From Malania oleifera (lineage: Eukaryota > Streptophyta > Magnoliopsida > Santalales > Ximeniaceae): DNA of 64,000 bases. The stretch covers positions 58,994,673 through 59,058,672 of the forward strand of contig NC_080426.1 of the NCBI RefSeq assembly GCF_029873635.1, given 5' to 3'. Each line of letters begins with the position of its first letter. Within the stretch, counting starts at the first letter, position 1. The position numbers and the translations under genes are program-made. Below, in pieces: positions 1-11,440 of this stretch. The notes under the pieces are model-generated. The model did not search any database and was not told the DNA's origin. It was given only the letters and a program-made list of their open reading frames with translations.

Positions 1-555
1 ATCGGGTATGATATACAGGGCGAAGCGGGACAAATCTATAAACCTCACCACGTACTACCGGATTGTTTGCTGTACCTTCATGAATTCTTCCACTTTGGCC
101 TTTTTAGTAGTGGCTGGGAAATATTTTTCAAATAAAAACTCACTAAAACGGCACCAGGTCATAGTTATAGACACCACCCTCTGCCCCTCAAATAGTTTTA
201 CCACAGTCCACTATCTTTCAACCTCTCTTGTCAGTTTATAGGTGGCAAATAAGACTCTTTGCTTCTCCATACACTGCAACACCACCAAAACCTTCTCAAT
301 TTCCTGCATCCAGCTCTTGACGACTGCAGAATCAGCTCCTTTTGAAAATGCAAGAGGGTTCATCTTGGTGAATTTCTCTATTGTACACTCATGGCTTGCA
401 AAAGGGCCTCCTTGCTCCCTGGAACTCTGTGCGATCTTAGCCATGACTTGCTGAGCTACACTACATAATACCGCATCTAAATCAGCTCCGCCTACACCTG
501 AGGGCCCTGCACCCTCACTACCACTCATATGAGCATTACCACCACCCAAGTCCAT
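1..555 (-). pseudogene. Ty3-gypsy (Tekay/Del-like) gag, N-terminal part, broken
   Basis: Read on the minus strand from an ATG at 555. The Gag protein would form the particle that packages the element RNA. About 40 residues of low-complexity Gly/Ser/Ala head lead into the retrotransposon gag domain, with the signature segments KMNPLAFSKGADSAVVKSWM and EIEKVLVVLQCMEKQ. The reading is stopped after about 114 codons by TAG where the family has Trp (LTREVER then stop). The same frame then continues recognisably (YFPATTKKAKVEEFMK) to a second stop near 80 and runs off the window edge. The gag domain style matches chromoviruses of the Tekay/Del clade. It lies about 300 bp inside a primer site and LTR on the same strand, as expected for a 5' gag. 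Confidence 0.85.
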
Positions 556-850
556 ACTCGAAAGACAATAAACATGACTTAAGGACCCTGCCCTTATAAG
601 TTATCTATGTAACCAAAACTCACGATATCCCTTCTATCTTGACATCCTTATCTTAATTCAAGATTCAGTTCTACACTTTAGAAACACAACCCGACAATTG
701 TTTACCATGACTCTCCTAAAATCATCACTCCGAGAAAGACACATAAACCACCATGGAAGTCCGGCCTCCAAACCACAGAACAAAATCTCAAATCCTTTTC
801 CTATACTCTGGTATTGTTTCTGCTGCACTCTAGAGTCTACAGAATCTAGC
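556..850 (-). other. 5' leader of the Tekay-like element
   Basis: Stretch between the primer-binding site and the gag start on the minus strand. No coding content seen; its place and length fit an untranslated leader. Confidence 0.6.
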
Positions 851-869
851 AACCTAGGCTCTGATACCA
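851..869 (-). promoter_or_regulatory. tRNA-iMet primer-binding site (Tekay-like element)
   Basis: The minus strand reads TGGTATCAGAGCC followed by TAGGTT, complementary to the 3' end of initiator tRNA-Met as used by many plant LTR retrotransposons. It lies three bases inside the LTR end (ATTACA) and fixes the element orientation as minus. Confidence 0.9.
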
Positions 870-872
870 AAC

Positions 873-2643
873 TGTAATGACCTACCTATTTTCCTATATA
901 TATATTTTCAACATAACCATATATATAATAATTATAATATTTTGCTAAACTAATATAGTCATGATCAACTTGGACCCATGGGTGCCGAGGATATACCTGT
1001 CATACAACTTTGATACCTAAGCAGTGAAAAATGTAAATCACATACATGTCATACAACACCAGACACAATACCAGAATTCTCCTAAACCTATGTACAATCA
1101 TCCACAAAAGGACCAGAAAGTACCCTAGGGTCATATCCCAATAACCATTTTGACCTTACTCAACTACTTACCCTTCTAATAGGGTAGTTCGATCAATCTC
1201 TACTGTTGCGGAGCTCTATCCGCCCTTCTATCTGGATTTCTTGAAATATTTGTAATGCTAGAGTGAGACACCTCTCAGTAAGAGAGATAAACTAACATCC
1301 GTGTATGGCAGCATGGGTATTTCCATGTGGTAAATATATACTATACATAAATCACATCCTTAAAAATTGTCTGTTTAATTTCTGAATAAACATAATTAGT
1401 CATAACGTACATATCATGCTATATTTCTGTAACATGTAAATCATTTTATATAATTGTACAATAAATGAAATAATACCTTGGATGAATAACTAGCTGATGT
1501 CATGTCTTACCCCCACATGACTAGGTTGTGCGGCCTGAAGGCAGGACCTAGTAATGGCTGGCCAACCACGCTAAGTTAAACATAAGTCTGTAATTACAAT
1601 GGGCTTGCCCCTCCTGCTCCGAACTGCCAGAGGGACACCTGTACTACCATGAAGCCACATCGACTGCCATCTCCCACACTCTATCTACGGTACCGTGCTT
1701 CATGAAACCAAACTAAGCCATCTGGATTCTAATATCATATAGTATGTTTCAAATACTGATACATGGCTATTTCACATTTATAATAATATCTTGCATGATA
1801 GTATTTTTCATGAAATCTGACACATCATACATAATCACGACATCTGCGCTTGCATATCATAACATGTAAGTCACGGTATCTGCGCCAACCATATCATATC
1901 GTATAAATAATGACATCTACATTGGTCATATCATATCATATAAATTGCAGTATCTGCACCGGCATATCTTATCGTATAAATCACGGCATCCGCGCTGGCA
2001 TATCTTATAGTATAAATCACGGCATTTGCGCCAGCATAAAACATAACATACTAAATTATGATATTTCTGTACTATTAACATATTAATTAAAAACCATAGT
2101 TCCTGTACTGTTTTTATGGTTTTCTGAAAACTACCATAACATGCTTATTCTGAAGAAAACATAATATTTTGGCATAACATTATTTTCATGGAAAAATCAT
2201 ACTTATGCCACACAAGTGCAAGTAATGTTCTAAAATAAAATCTAAACTAAAATCATATTTCCTGATAAAATCTATTTAAACCATTTCCTTATTCAACAGC
2301 AGTATTTCCCAAACACAGTTCCATATCATACATATTTTTCTGAAAGTAAATGTAGTATAATAATAAATAATTTCATGAAAAATGCTGACTTACTTTATTC
2401 CCTTTCCCGACTTATTGAGAAGCCCACAAATTTAACCAAACCTGCACTTGTTGTGTTCCCAGCTCAACACCCTAAAGTTTACATTTTCCCAACAAAACTC
2501 CAATATTATCTCACCTAATACATTTTTCTCAGTCCGAAAATACCAAATAACTTATAAAGCCTAAAATAACCAACTTACCCATATTTTGGGATGGTGCCCA
2601 AGTTGGTAAACCAACAATGTACTCCAGCAGACTTGAAGAGAAT
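873..2643 (-). mobile_element. 5' LTR of Tekay-like element F, truncated by copia insertion
   Basis: On the plus strand it starts TGTAATGACC, so the minus-strand LTR ends GGTCATTACA directly before the primer site. Long blocks match, in reverse complement, the solo LTR at 17376-19550: the conserved GAGACACCTCTCAGTAA core, the block ending in the TGACTAGG/TTGTGCGGCC region near 1520, and a short tandem array. Homology with that LTR runs up to 2643 and breaks exactly where the copia LTR starts (2644). The U3 part beyond is not found in the window. Confidence 0.85.
1836..2045. repeat. Minisatellite inside the Tekay-like LTR
   Basis: About five imperfect copies of a roughly 40-bp unit with the core CGGCATCTGCGCCGGCATAT followed by an AT-rich spacer. 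Copies differ mostly at CG dinucleotides. The solo LTR of the same family carries about four copies at 18405-18500 in reverse complement. Confidence 0.75.
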
Positions 2644-3089
2644 TGTCGGCCTAGTTAGGTTTACAACTCTTGATTTTGATGATAACAAAGTAAGGAAATC
2701 TAATGTGTTCCCAAGTGATACTATTTCAGGCAAAGATGATTTCAAAAAACTAAAACTTCAAATGCCTATTGTGAAAGCTCACAAGGACCAAGGAACAAGG
2801 AAAGCTCTACAAGTGATCTATGATGAACACTAAGAGAAGTCTGAAAGATCAAAGAGCAGCAACAAAAATAAAACAAAGTGTAAAATTTAGAACAAAGTTT
2901 TGTAAGTATTTCAAGTTGATTCATGTATGAATATTCATTTTGAAGATCATTAGGCAAAATACTAAGAGACCATAGTTTTAAAGACTTGGAACTTATCTTT
3001 CAAAGAAAATCAAATTGAGATTCTAAGTCCAAATAAACAAAAGGGAGAGAAATTAAAATTGTCTTAAAATGAGAAATAATCACTTGACA

Positions 3090-3385
3090 GACGACTGTCT
3101 GTCTATGGACAGATGACTGACACATTAAAGGACTAAAATTAAGAAGTCAAAAGCCTGACAAACGGCTATCAAGTTCTTGATAGACGACTGCCAGTGACAA
3201 ATGAGACGTCTATGTGTGTTTTTCCAGCCGATTGCCACTATTCTGAATTATTTTCTAAACAGAGTTTATCAGTGACAGACGACTGCCACCCCGAGGATAG
3301 CCGATTGCCACCTTTCTATTTGTGAAATATATGCTTGAAATATATGGACAGACGACTACCAGAGAGCAAACAGTCGTCTGACTCG
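3090..3385 (+). repeat. U3 cluster of GACAGACGACTGCCA-type repeats
   Basis: About eight degenerate copies of GACAGACGACTGCC or its variants (GATAGACGACTGCC, GATAGCCGATTGCC, AGTCGTCTG in inverse orientation), spaced irregularly and ending about 120 bp before the TATA box. Position suggests an enhancer-like U3 array; function is inferred. Confidence 0.7.
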
Positions 3386-3507
3386 CGGTAAAATTCAAAT
3401 TTCTCAACGGGCATATTTTTAAATTTTCAATTACTTGAAGCCCAAATTATCTTAAACTTAGACCCCACTCCAAGTAAACTTGAGGAACAAGTAAGAAACC
3501 TTTCTAC

Positions 3508-3520
3508 ATCTATAAATATC
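3508..3520 (+). promoter_or_regulatory. TATA box of E1 LTR
   Basis: TCTATAAATATCC follows the U3 repeats at a suitable distance and is the only strong TATA box in this part of the LTR. It would direct the element transcript. Confidence 0.6.
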
Positions 3521-4508
3521 CTCAAGATACATTAATTTACATACCAAGATTTCAAATCATAAATCATACTCTCTCGAACCACTCTGAAATTCTGAAAGTT
3601 CTTTATTACTCTCAACATCCACAAAATTCTCTAAAGTCCTTCTGATTTTCTTACCGAGATTGCGCTACAATTGTTAATTCTTTCATCTATTGAAAGATTC
3701 CTATGGTGATAAATTCTAGAGCTTCAATACTAAATTTCGTATTGTGGATTTACTGAAGTATATAGTTTTCAATCTGTACTAATCAGCTCTTTGAGGAGCA
3801 ATTCTTGTACATCTTGTTTAAATCTTTGTAACAGATTGATAGACGGTTCATGTGGTGAATCGTTGAACCAAACAAGGGAATATTGTTTGGAGAAGGCAGG
3901 ATCTAGCCTTAACCAAGGAGTGTTGTAATCAGTATTGTTGTGCCTAGAAAAGGAACGGTGATAGTGAATCCTTTTATGGTTTTGCCAAGGGCGAGGACGT
4001 AGGTTGTGTTGAAATCGAACCTCGTAAAATCTTGTGTTCTTCTCTCTTCCCTACTCTCTACTTTTTAGCAAAGTTTATTAAATTGTGTGGATGCTTTATT
4101 AAACTTCTAAGTGTTTAGTTATTAAATAAACCGGAAGTTAATTTGTTTTGGTTTGATCAGCATTGATTGCAGAAACCTAAAGGGAATACGTTGGTTGATC
4201 ATCCTTAACTTATTAACCTGAAAGTTTATTTAAAAGTTGAACATTGGGAAGAAGGTTGTTTATTGACACGGGGCTTATGCAAATTCAGCAAGCTTTAAAT
4301 ACTACAACAGGGCTATTATTAAGTGGTTGAATATTTTGTTTTGGTTGTGATTACTCTGATTAAATTTTGTGATTGTGGTTGAGCATTGATTGTTGTTATA
4401 ATATCAAAGTATTAAAAAGGGAAATAAATTCTTAAAATAAAAATAAGGAGGAATAAAATTTATAAATCCCAATTCACCCCCGTATTGGGAAAACTATTCC
4501 AATTTCAA

Positions 4509-4522
4509 TTGGTATCAGAGCC
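4509..4522 (+). promoter_or_regulatory. tRNA-iMet primer-binding site of E1
   Basis: TTGGTATCAGAGCC one base after the LTR end; an exact match to the plant initiator tRNA-Met primer site. Confidence 0.92.
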
Positions 4523-4563
4523 TCGTTATAATAATTCCTAACAAGAAACTATAAAAAGATCAA

Positions 4564-5539
4564 ATGGCGAACATAGGAGTAGCACCCATAAATGAGGGCC
4601 CATCCTCAACCAGTCCACCAATCTTTTGTGGACATAACTGTACTTTTTGGAAAAAGAGAATGCAAATATATCTCCAACACTTGGATTGGAATGCTTGGGA
4701 AGTAGTTATGGATGGAGACCTTATTCCCACTAAGATAGTACGTTGAAAGCAAATTCCTAAGGAGAAAAAGGATATGAACGATATAGATTATAAGATGCTC
4801 CAAATAAATTCAAGTACTATAAATGCTTTGTATTGTGTGTTAGATGCCAATGAATTCAATAGGGTCATGACTTGCAAAACAGTAAAAGAGATGGGACAAA
4901 TTAGAAGTCACATATGAAGGAACAATAGATGTTAGAGAAAATAGGATAGACATGTTAACAAATGAGTATGAAGCATTCAAAATGAATTCAGAAGAAACAA
5001 TCTTGAGTATGTATACCAGATTCACTCACATAATCAATTCCTTAAGTGTATTAGGAAAGACCTACACTACATACGAAATGATTAGGAAAATTCTAAGAAG
5101 TCTTTTCTTTATATGGGAACCAAAGGCTACTGTTATCACATAACGTAGAAATCTCAAAACCACCTCACTAGATGAACTTATAGGTTCACTGCTTACCTAT
5201 GAAATGACTTTAAAGGAAAGAAATCCTGAACCAAAGCATAAAAATTCCATTGCATTAAAAGCTTCTAGTAACAACTCAAGTGAAGAAGAAAGTGAATCAA
5301 GCGACTTAGATCAAGATGAATTAGCATTCATCACCAAGAGACTAGCCAAATTATATAAAAGGAATAAGAGGTTTCCTAGAAAGTTCAATAAAAAGAAACC
5401 TGAAAAAGGAGAGACAAGTAGAAAAGAAAATAAAAGTAAAAATGAACCTCCTATATGTTATCACTATAAGAAACCAGGGCACATCAAGCCGGATTGCCCA
5501 TTGCTCAAGAAAGACAAGAGGAAAAAGAAGGAGCGATGA
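4564..5539 (+). pseudogene. Copia gag (E1), UBN2 domain and altered zinc knuckle
   Basis: Starts at ATG 4564 (MANIGVAPINEG), about 40 bp after the primer site. Homologous starts exist in elements J and D. The N-terminal block with PPIFCG is followed by a UBN2-type gag domain (MYTRFTHIINSL, MIRKILRSL), a charged Ser/Glu stretch and a CCHC knuckle region. Stops occur after 60 codons, at about 5142 and elsewhere, with a frameshift near 4890. The knuckle reads CYHYKKPGHIKPDC: the second zinc-binding Cys is replaced by Tyr, so nucleic-acid binding should be impaired even without the stops. Confidence 0.85.
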
Positions 5540-6003
5540 TTCAAGCTCCAGTGAAACAGAAAACGAGTCAATTGAACAAGAGATGGCGAATATATGCTTC
5601 ATGGCAAATGACGAAGAGGTAAATTCCTATAACTCCTCATCAAAATCTAACAATGAGTCTTTTGACGAATCTTGCGTTAGTATGCCTTCTTACAAGGAAT
5701 TACAAGTTGAGTTGTTTTCTTTACATAAAAGATTAATAAGAGTTTCTAAAAGAAACATAACTTTGAAAGATCAAAATAAAGAATTAATGAAGCAACTTGA
5801 AACATCTAAAATTAGTGAAAAGGAGAAAGATTCTTGTATTGAAAAATTAGAAGAAGAAATAAAAGAAATTAATCAAGAGATAGGAAAAAACAAAGAAGAT
5901 GATTTAAATAAAAAAGAGTTAGAGATAATCAAACTTAAAAAATCAATGGAGGATAAAGAGAAAATTATATTTAAATTTACCAAAAGGAAAAGAAAATTTT
6001 GAA
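5540..6003 (+). pseudogene. Gag C-terminal coiled-coil extension (E1)
   Basis: Continues the gag after a frameshift near 5530. It begins with a Ser/Glu-rich linker (SSSSETENES) and a short conserved stretch (ANICFMANDEEV), then a Lys/Glu/Leu-rich helix of roughly 100 residues with heptad spacing that predicts a coiled coil. Equivalent stretches follow the knuckle in J and in D. Such long gag tails are known in SIRE-type elements; here it presumably aided particle assembly. Confidence 0.75.
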
Positions 6004-6100
6004 AACATGATTAGACAACAAAGACTAAATGGAAACAAAGAAGGGATAGGTTATAATGGAAAAACAAACAAAAGGAGTAAAAAATTGTACATGAGATATT

Positions 6101-6735
6101 TTGTCTAGTACTTCTTCAAATAAAAAACATGAACACACTACTCGCTACATGTGCAAGACTACGGGTTATGTAATGTTCAATTGCCCACTAAAAAGAAAAT
6201 ATGTTAAAGTTCAAGGAGAATGGAAAGTAAATAATCGAACTAAAAATAATTCAAAGAAAGTGAAGAGAATTTGGGTTCCAAAGACTAACACAATGAATCC
6301 CTCATTGTAGGTGTGTTTTAGGACAACACCATCAACGGATAAATGGTACTTGGACAGCGGGTGTTCAAGGCACATGACCGATGGTAAGACCAAGTTCACC
6401 ACATTAAAACAAAAGGATGGGGGATACGTCACCTTCGGCGACAATGCCAAAGGTAAAATTATTGGCATTGGAAAAATAGGTAAAGAACCTTCTCTCACTA
6501 TTGATAATGTGCTATTGGTAGAAGAATTAAAACACAATCTTTTAAGCATAATCCAATTAAGTGACAAAGGGTTCGAAATAAATTTTAAGAAAGAAAAGTG
6601 TGTTATTCAAAACCCCAAGCACAATAAAACCTTGTTTATAGCTCATAGGATAAATAATGTATATTGTATAAACCTTGAGAACTTAGTAAATCAAAATATA
6701 ACTTGTTTAGCTACAATGAATGAAATGAGTTAGCT
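6101..6735 (+). pseudogene. Copia protease and pre-integrase region (E1)
   Basis: A second Cys/His stretch with CKTTGYVMFNC precedes the protease. The protease active site is WYLDSGCSRHMTD, where the catalytic Asp is in DSG. It is followed by the conserved GGYVTFGDNAKGKIIGIGKI and NVLLVEELKHNLLSI blocks. A stop at 6310 separates the first part from the protease and another stop follows NEMS at about 6733. In working relatives the protease cleaves the Gag-Pol polyprotein. Confidence 0.85.
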
Positions 6736-7520
6736 TTGACATAGGAAACTAGGACATGCTAGTATGGATCTTTTATCCAAATTATCTAAGAAAAATCTTG
6801 TAAAAGGATTACCAAATGCTAAATTCATAAAAGACAAAATGTGTGATGCATGCCAAAAGGGAAAGCAAGTCAAAACAAGTTTCAAAAAGAAAAAGTATAT
6901 ATCAACTAGTAGACCCCTAGAACTTTTGCACCTGGACTTATTTGGTCAAACTAGAGCCTTAAGCTTAGGGGGCAAACAATATGCTTTTGTAATAATAGAT
7001 GACTATTCAAGATTTACTTGGGTGTTATTCTTAGCAAACAAAGACGAAGCTTGTAACATGCTAATCACCTTATGCAAGAAATTGCAAATAAGAAACGCTA
7101 TAATGTAACTAACTTTAGAAGTGATCAAGGCAGAAAATTTAAAAACAAAGATGTTGATAAATTCGGTAATGAACATGGAATAAACCATAATTTTTTAGCA
7201 CCTAAGACTCCATAACAAAATGGAGTTGTAGAAAGAAAAAATAGAACCCTCCAAGAAATGGCAAGAACCATGATAAACGAAAAATAATCTACCTAAATAC
7301 TTTTGGGGCAGAAGTTGTGAATATAGCTTGTTATATTTTAAATAGGGTATCTATTAGATCATATATAGACAAAACACCATATGAACTTTGGAAATGAAGA
7401 AAACCAAATATTTCCTACTTTCATGTATTTGGGTGTAAATGCTTTATTCTTAATACTAAAGATGATTTAGGTAAGTTCGATGCAAAATTGTCTTCTTAGG
7501 TTACTCTACAAATAGTAAAG
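6736..7520 (+). pseudogene. Copia integrase (E1), broken
   Basis: HHCC zinc domain: HRKLGHAS and CDACQKGKQ, with zinc ligands kept in this copy. Then the catalytic core with LLHLDLFGQ (first Asp) and FVIIDDYSRFTW (second Asp). From 7108 it is scrambled by stops and frameshifts, but the nucleotide sequence still encodes the block around the catalytic Glu (NGVVERKN) near 7220-7240. Stops at 6733 and 6739 replace residues of the SSWLxHRRLGH block seen in element J. Integrase would insert element cDNA into chromosomes. Confidence 0.82.
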
Positions 7521-7529
7521 CTTATAAAG

Positions 7530-7730
7530 TTTATAACAAAAGGACTCTTACTATTATTGAATCAATACACATAACGTTTGATGAATCAAATAATTATGAC
7601 AATAAAGTTAAGATTGATGAAAAAGAAGAAATCTCACAAAAAGAAGAAGATATTGAGATAAAAGAAGAAAACAATACTGAAGCTTCAAATGAAAACATCA
7701 TAGAAAATCTAGAACTACCTAAAGAATGAA
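7530..7730 (+). pseudogene. Acidic linker between integrase and RT (E1)
   Basis: Short reading frame with YNKRTLTIIESIHITFDE then a Glu/Asp/Lys-rich stretch ending at a stop near 7730. The same position in J is also acidic. A typical low-complexity linker. Confidence 0.6.
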
Positions 7731-7819
7731 GATATGCTTAGAGTCGCCGAAAAGACCAAATTCTTGGTGAACAATCAAAAGGAATAACCAGTGGAGCCTC
7801 ATTAAAAAATATTTGTAAC

Positions 7820-8885
7820 CATTATACTATCTTGTCTCAAGATGAACCCAAGAACATTGAGGAAGCCTTAAAGGATGATTCTTGGATTACAGCTCTGCAA
7901 GAAGAACTAAATCAATTTGAAGGGAGTCAAGTATAGGAACTTATACCTAAACCCAAAGATAAATCAATCATAGGAACCAAATAGGTATTTAGAAATAAAA
8001 AGGATGAAAATGGAGTAGTTATTAGAAACAAAGTCATGTTAGTAGCACAAGGTTATAATCAAGAAGAAGGTATCGATTATGAAGAAACCTTAGCTCCCGT
8101 GGCAAGAATGGAAGTTATAAGGATGCTTCTTGCCTATGCAGCATATAAAGACTTTAAATTACACCAAATGGATGTAAAAAGTGCATTTTTAAACGATTAT
8201 ATAAATGAAAAAGTTTACGTAAAACGACCTCCATGATTTGAAGACTCTAAAAACCCAAATCATGTGTTCAAATTAACTAAAGTCTTATATTGATTGAAAC
8301 AAGCTCCTAGAGCTTGGTATGAAAGGCTAAGCAAGTTCTTACTCCAAAACAATTTTTCAAGAGGAAAGATAAACAACGCTCTATTTTTAAAAACCAAAAA
8401 TAAAGATATACTTATAGTACAAATTTATGTTGATGACATTATATTTGGAGCAACTCATGAAGATTTGTGTAACGAATTTGCTACAACTATGCAAAGAGAG
8501 TCTGAAATAAGCATGATGGGAGAGTTAAATTACTTTCTAGGGTTACAAATTAAACAAGTTGAAAATGAAACCTTCATAAATCAAACTAAATATAGTAAAG
8601 ACATGTTAAATAAGTTTGATATGGAAGAAATCGAACCCATAGGAACTCCCATGAGCACCTCAACGAGTCATGACAAGGATGAAAAAGGAAAACAAGTAGA
8701 TACCAAACATTTCTGAGGAATGATAGGAAGTTTACTATACCTAACAGCAAGTAGACCGGATAACATGTTTAGTGTATATATGTGTGCTAGGCCCCAATCA
8801 GCTCCTAAGGAATCACATCAAATCACAGTCAAACAAATACTTAAATATTTGCTATTCACACTCGATCTAGGATTTATGGTATCCA
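7820..8885 (+). pseudogene. Copia reverse transcriptase (E1), broken
   Basis: Domain order is intact: EPKNIEEALKD at the entry, MLVAQGYNQEEGIDYEETLA, QMDVKSAFLN (catalytic Asp of the first RT motif), LKQAPRAWYERL, and the polymerase motif YVDDIIFG at about 8425-8448, followed by YFLGLQIKQ and GTPMSTS. Stops interrupt it at about 7936, 7981, 8234, 8291 and 8714. The active-site motif itself is preserved. It would copy element RNA to DNA. Confidence 0.88.
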
Positions 8886-9254
8886 AAGGGAACTAATTTC
8901 AAAATGATGAGTTATTCATATGCGGATTATGCAGGATACAAAATAGATAGAAAGAACACTAGTGGGACTTGTCACTTTCGAGGACACTCACTAGTTTCTT
9001 GGTTTTCAAAGAAACAAAATTATGTAGCATTATTTACCGCTGAAGTAGAATACATAGCAGTTGGGAGTTTTTGTGCTCAAACTTTATATACCAAACAACC
9101 ATTAAGGGACTTCAAAATTCAATACCAAACAATTCCTATAAAGTGTGACAATACAAGTGCTATAAATATTTCAAAAAATTCAGTATCACACTCGAGAACA
9201 AAGTACATTGATACTTGCAGTATCTCAATATTCTCACTCACTTGCCACATTTAA
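8886..9254 (+). pseudogene. Copia RNase H (E1), truncated
   Basis: Follows RT after a frameshift near 8895. It contains YADYAGYKIDRKNTSGTCHF and LVSWFSKKQNYVALFTAEVE, then IKCDNTSAINISKN: the catalytic Asp, Glu and Asp blocks of copia RNase H. The residue before ADYAG is Tyr where relatives commonly have Asp. The tail after SRTKYID dissolves, and a scrap resembling the usual TKxxLEER end lies near 9258-9290. Confidence 0.82.
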
Positions 9255-10096
9255 CCAAGAGTGCTTTAGAGGAACGTATTCCTAGACTTGCGTGAATTCG
9301 TCAAATGCATTGGTCGAAAGATCCTTCATGCATGCAGATTTGTAGTGTGTGTCCTCAGCTTGACCTTTTTATCTTTTCTCAGAGCAGGTGTATATTTTTG
9401 TTTTCATTTTTCTCTGCTCAGGTTTCTCTTTCTTTTTCATTTTCCTTCTTTGCATGGTCAGCTGAAACAATCATCACCTTTTATATTGTCTTCATGTTTC
9501 CAATAAGAATGTGGTTCAAATAGGAGTCCATGTCAGTCTCTAAGGGGGCTTAACCTTTATGCCTCGAGCAAGCTACAAGACCTAAATTTATATACAAGAG
9601 GAAAAGACTAGTTGTCAAATGAAATCCAGAGAAAGAAGGAAAGTTTTGTTTTATATGCTCATAGTTCTACGTCAAAAACTTGAGCAATGAACGAATGACT
9701 CAACAATACCTCACAATGTGTCATAGTCGCCATGGTTGTTCTCTCAATTCTCTCAAAGAACCCTAAGTGTTACAAATCACATGTAAGTGTGTTTTTAGCC
9801 CCGTGAAGTACCATGTAAATACTAGAGTTTACATTATTGTATTAACCTGAACAAACCACTAGTCAACAACCTATAATATCAAGTTGTTGGTCATGTTATG
9901 TGATCTCTACATAAGTGATTTACTACGTTGTTAGTGAGCATAATGAAATCATATAGCTAAAAAACTTATGCATGTAACATTAGGTTATATAGGTGTATGT
10001 AGAGGCTATAAAATATGTTAGCATAGTTCATTCGAATTTATTTTCAAAAATTTAAAATTGTGTCATTTTTGTGCATGAATGTGCCATGCAGTATGC
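9255..10096. other. Unassigned spacer
   Basis: AT-rich with a pyrimidine-rich patch at 9365-9470. No LTR, primer site, domain or convincing gene seen. It could be the remains of the 3' end of E1 or of the missing LTR of the Athila-like element, but no homology to their LTRs was visible. Confidence 0.5.
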
Positions 10097-10116
10097 CACC
10101 CCCTACCCCCAACTTA
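10097..10116 (-). promoter_or_regulatory. Polypurine tract of the Athila-like element
   Basis: The minus strand reads AAGTTGGGGGTAGGGGGTGG, which resembles the G-rich tract that primes plus-strand DNA synthesis before the 3' LTR in Athila elements. The LTR that should follow was not recognised. Confidence 0.55.
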
Positions 10117-11440
10117 GAACTTCAGTGTCCTCATTGAAGTGTTGAAAGAAAAATAGAACTCGGGCAAGGAATAGGACAGTGCATGGTGCCAGTAAAAACA
10201 AACAGTGTACCTACAAAATATAATATCATACTAGCATGCATCTAGATACACTGTAGCACGAAAGATACATAATGGCCAAAAGCCCCATGTACATTTCATT
10301 CATATCAAAAAGTAATACAATCAAGTGACAACATTACAATTAATTGGATTTTCCAATAAAAAACATGGTGTGAAGAAGGAAAAGAAAAGAAAAGAATAAC
10401 AAAGAAAAATGTGCCGCAAAAGCACAATACAAGACCCAATAGTATATGACGCAGCAATGTTCATTTTAGACAGAATTAGAGTTAGAATCTGAATCAGGTG
10501 AAATTATCAGTGGCTTGGCTAATGTTGCATCACGAGTAGGTGCCATCTCCTGCAGGTACAGAAGCCAGCAGAGAGAGAGTGGAGGTCGAGTCCGCCATGG
10601 TTGTAGAGCCTGGAGTGGCCTCGGATAATCAAACATGGTTCTTGGCGGGAGGGACTGATATGTTTGAAAGGGGTATGGCCATAGTTGTGGGTCAATCATA
10701 GGGGTCGAAAGCTCGGTGGTGAGAGGATCAGAGACCTTCTATGGTGGAATATACGGCATGGTAGGGTGGAATTGTTTGAATAGCAGTGGGTGGGGAAACC
10801 AGACTTCATGAAGGTCGGTGGAGGGCTAGTCCACAAATGACAACGTTATAGAGTGAGATGACCCTTCTGGTCATGAGGCCAAACCCCGTCGTGGTATCTG
10901 TCGTAGACGTCGGCGGGGTGCTCGTACCATGTACACCATCTCCTCTTGTGTTTCTGAACTCTACCGACTCCTTGATGAAGAACCTCACCGTGGCAAGGCT
11001 TGAAGTCATCAGCTATTGGCAACAGGTTGAGATGATGCATGAGAGGATACTAGAGATGAATCAAAAGGAGAAGACATTACCAAGGGAGTGCAATGTGGGT
11101 ACGTTTTGCTCTAGATGTAAGGGCGAGAAGAGGGCGACTATGCTCGCCCAAGCTGTGATGAAGATGCAGGAGATGAAGAGTTGGGATCAAAATTGTTTTA
11201 AACAACTTCTCAGTGATTTTGACTAGGGCGCACCTAGCTCAGTGCTGGTCGCAGACCTGGTCGACCCTTTCAGTATTCTCTAAGCTCAGAACAGCACAAA
11301 GGCTAGACTAGGTTGCCCACACATGTAATGGTCGCTCAGCTAATCACATCCCAAACATATCCCATGACCTACTCTAAGGAGTCAGACTTCTAGTTAGTCT
11401 CCTTTAACTACCCTAAGAACTCAAAAAGAAAATAAAAACT
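10117..11440. other. Post-pol region of the Athila-like element, unassigned
   Basis: No domain recognised. Short open stretches exist on both strands (minus 10699-10466 and plus 10858-11226, 122 codons with a CSRCKGEK segment), but neither matches a family I know. By position this is where Athila elements carry non-pol sequence or an env-like frame; that is inference only. Confidence 0.4.

Larger units (their letters stand above)
2644..4507 (+). repeat. 5' LTR of copia element E1
   Basis: Starts TGTCGGCC and ends just before the primer site (…TTTCA). U3 carries short repeats at 3090-3385 and a TATA box near 3510. U5 contains the GGACGTAGG…CGAACCTCGTAAAA block seen in plant SIRE-type LTRs. 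Length is about 1.86 kb. The left boundary is set by loss of homology to the Tekay-like LTR. Confidence 0.8.
2644..9254 (+). mobile_element. SIRE/Maximus-like Ty1-copia element E1, decayed, no 3' LTR seen
   Basis: Order on the plus strand: LTR, iMet primer site, gag with zinc knuckle, coiled-coil extension, protease, integrase, RT, RNase H. This is the Ty1-copia order. The long gag extension, the LTR style and the RT motif YVDDIIFG suit the SIRE/Maximus clade. Every domain carries stops or frameshifts. The RNase H end trails into unrecognised sequence after about 9250 and no second LTR matching 2644-4507 was found, so the 3' end appears lost. Confidence 0.85.

Noticed and set aside
9300..9523. 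Pyrimidine-rich frames as a signal-peptide protein
   Set aside because: Two overlapping frames from a CT-rich tract just after the E1 RNase H; no homology or start context.
10858..11226. 122-codon plus-strand frame with CSRCKGEK
   Set aside because: Opposite to the Athila-like element, one short Cys motif only, no family recognised; not supported as a gene.
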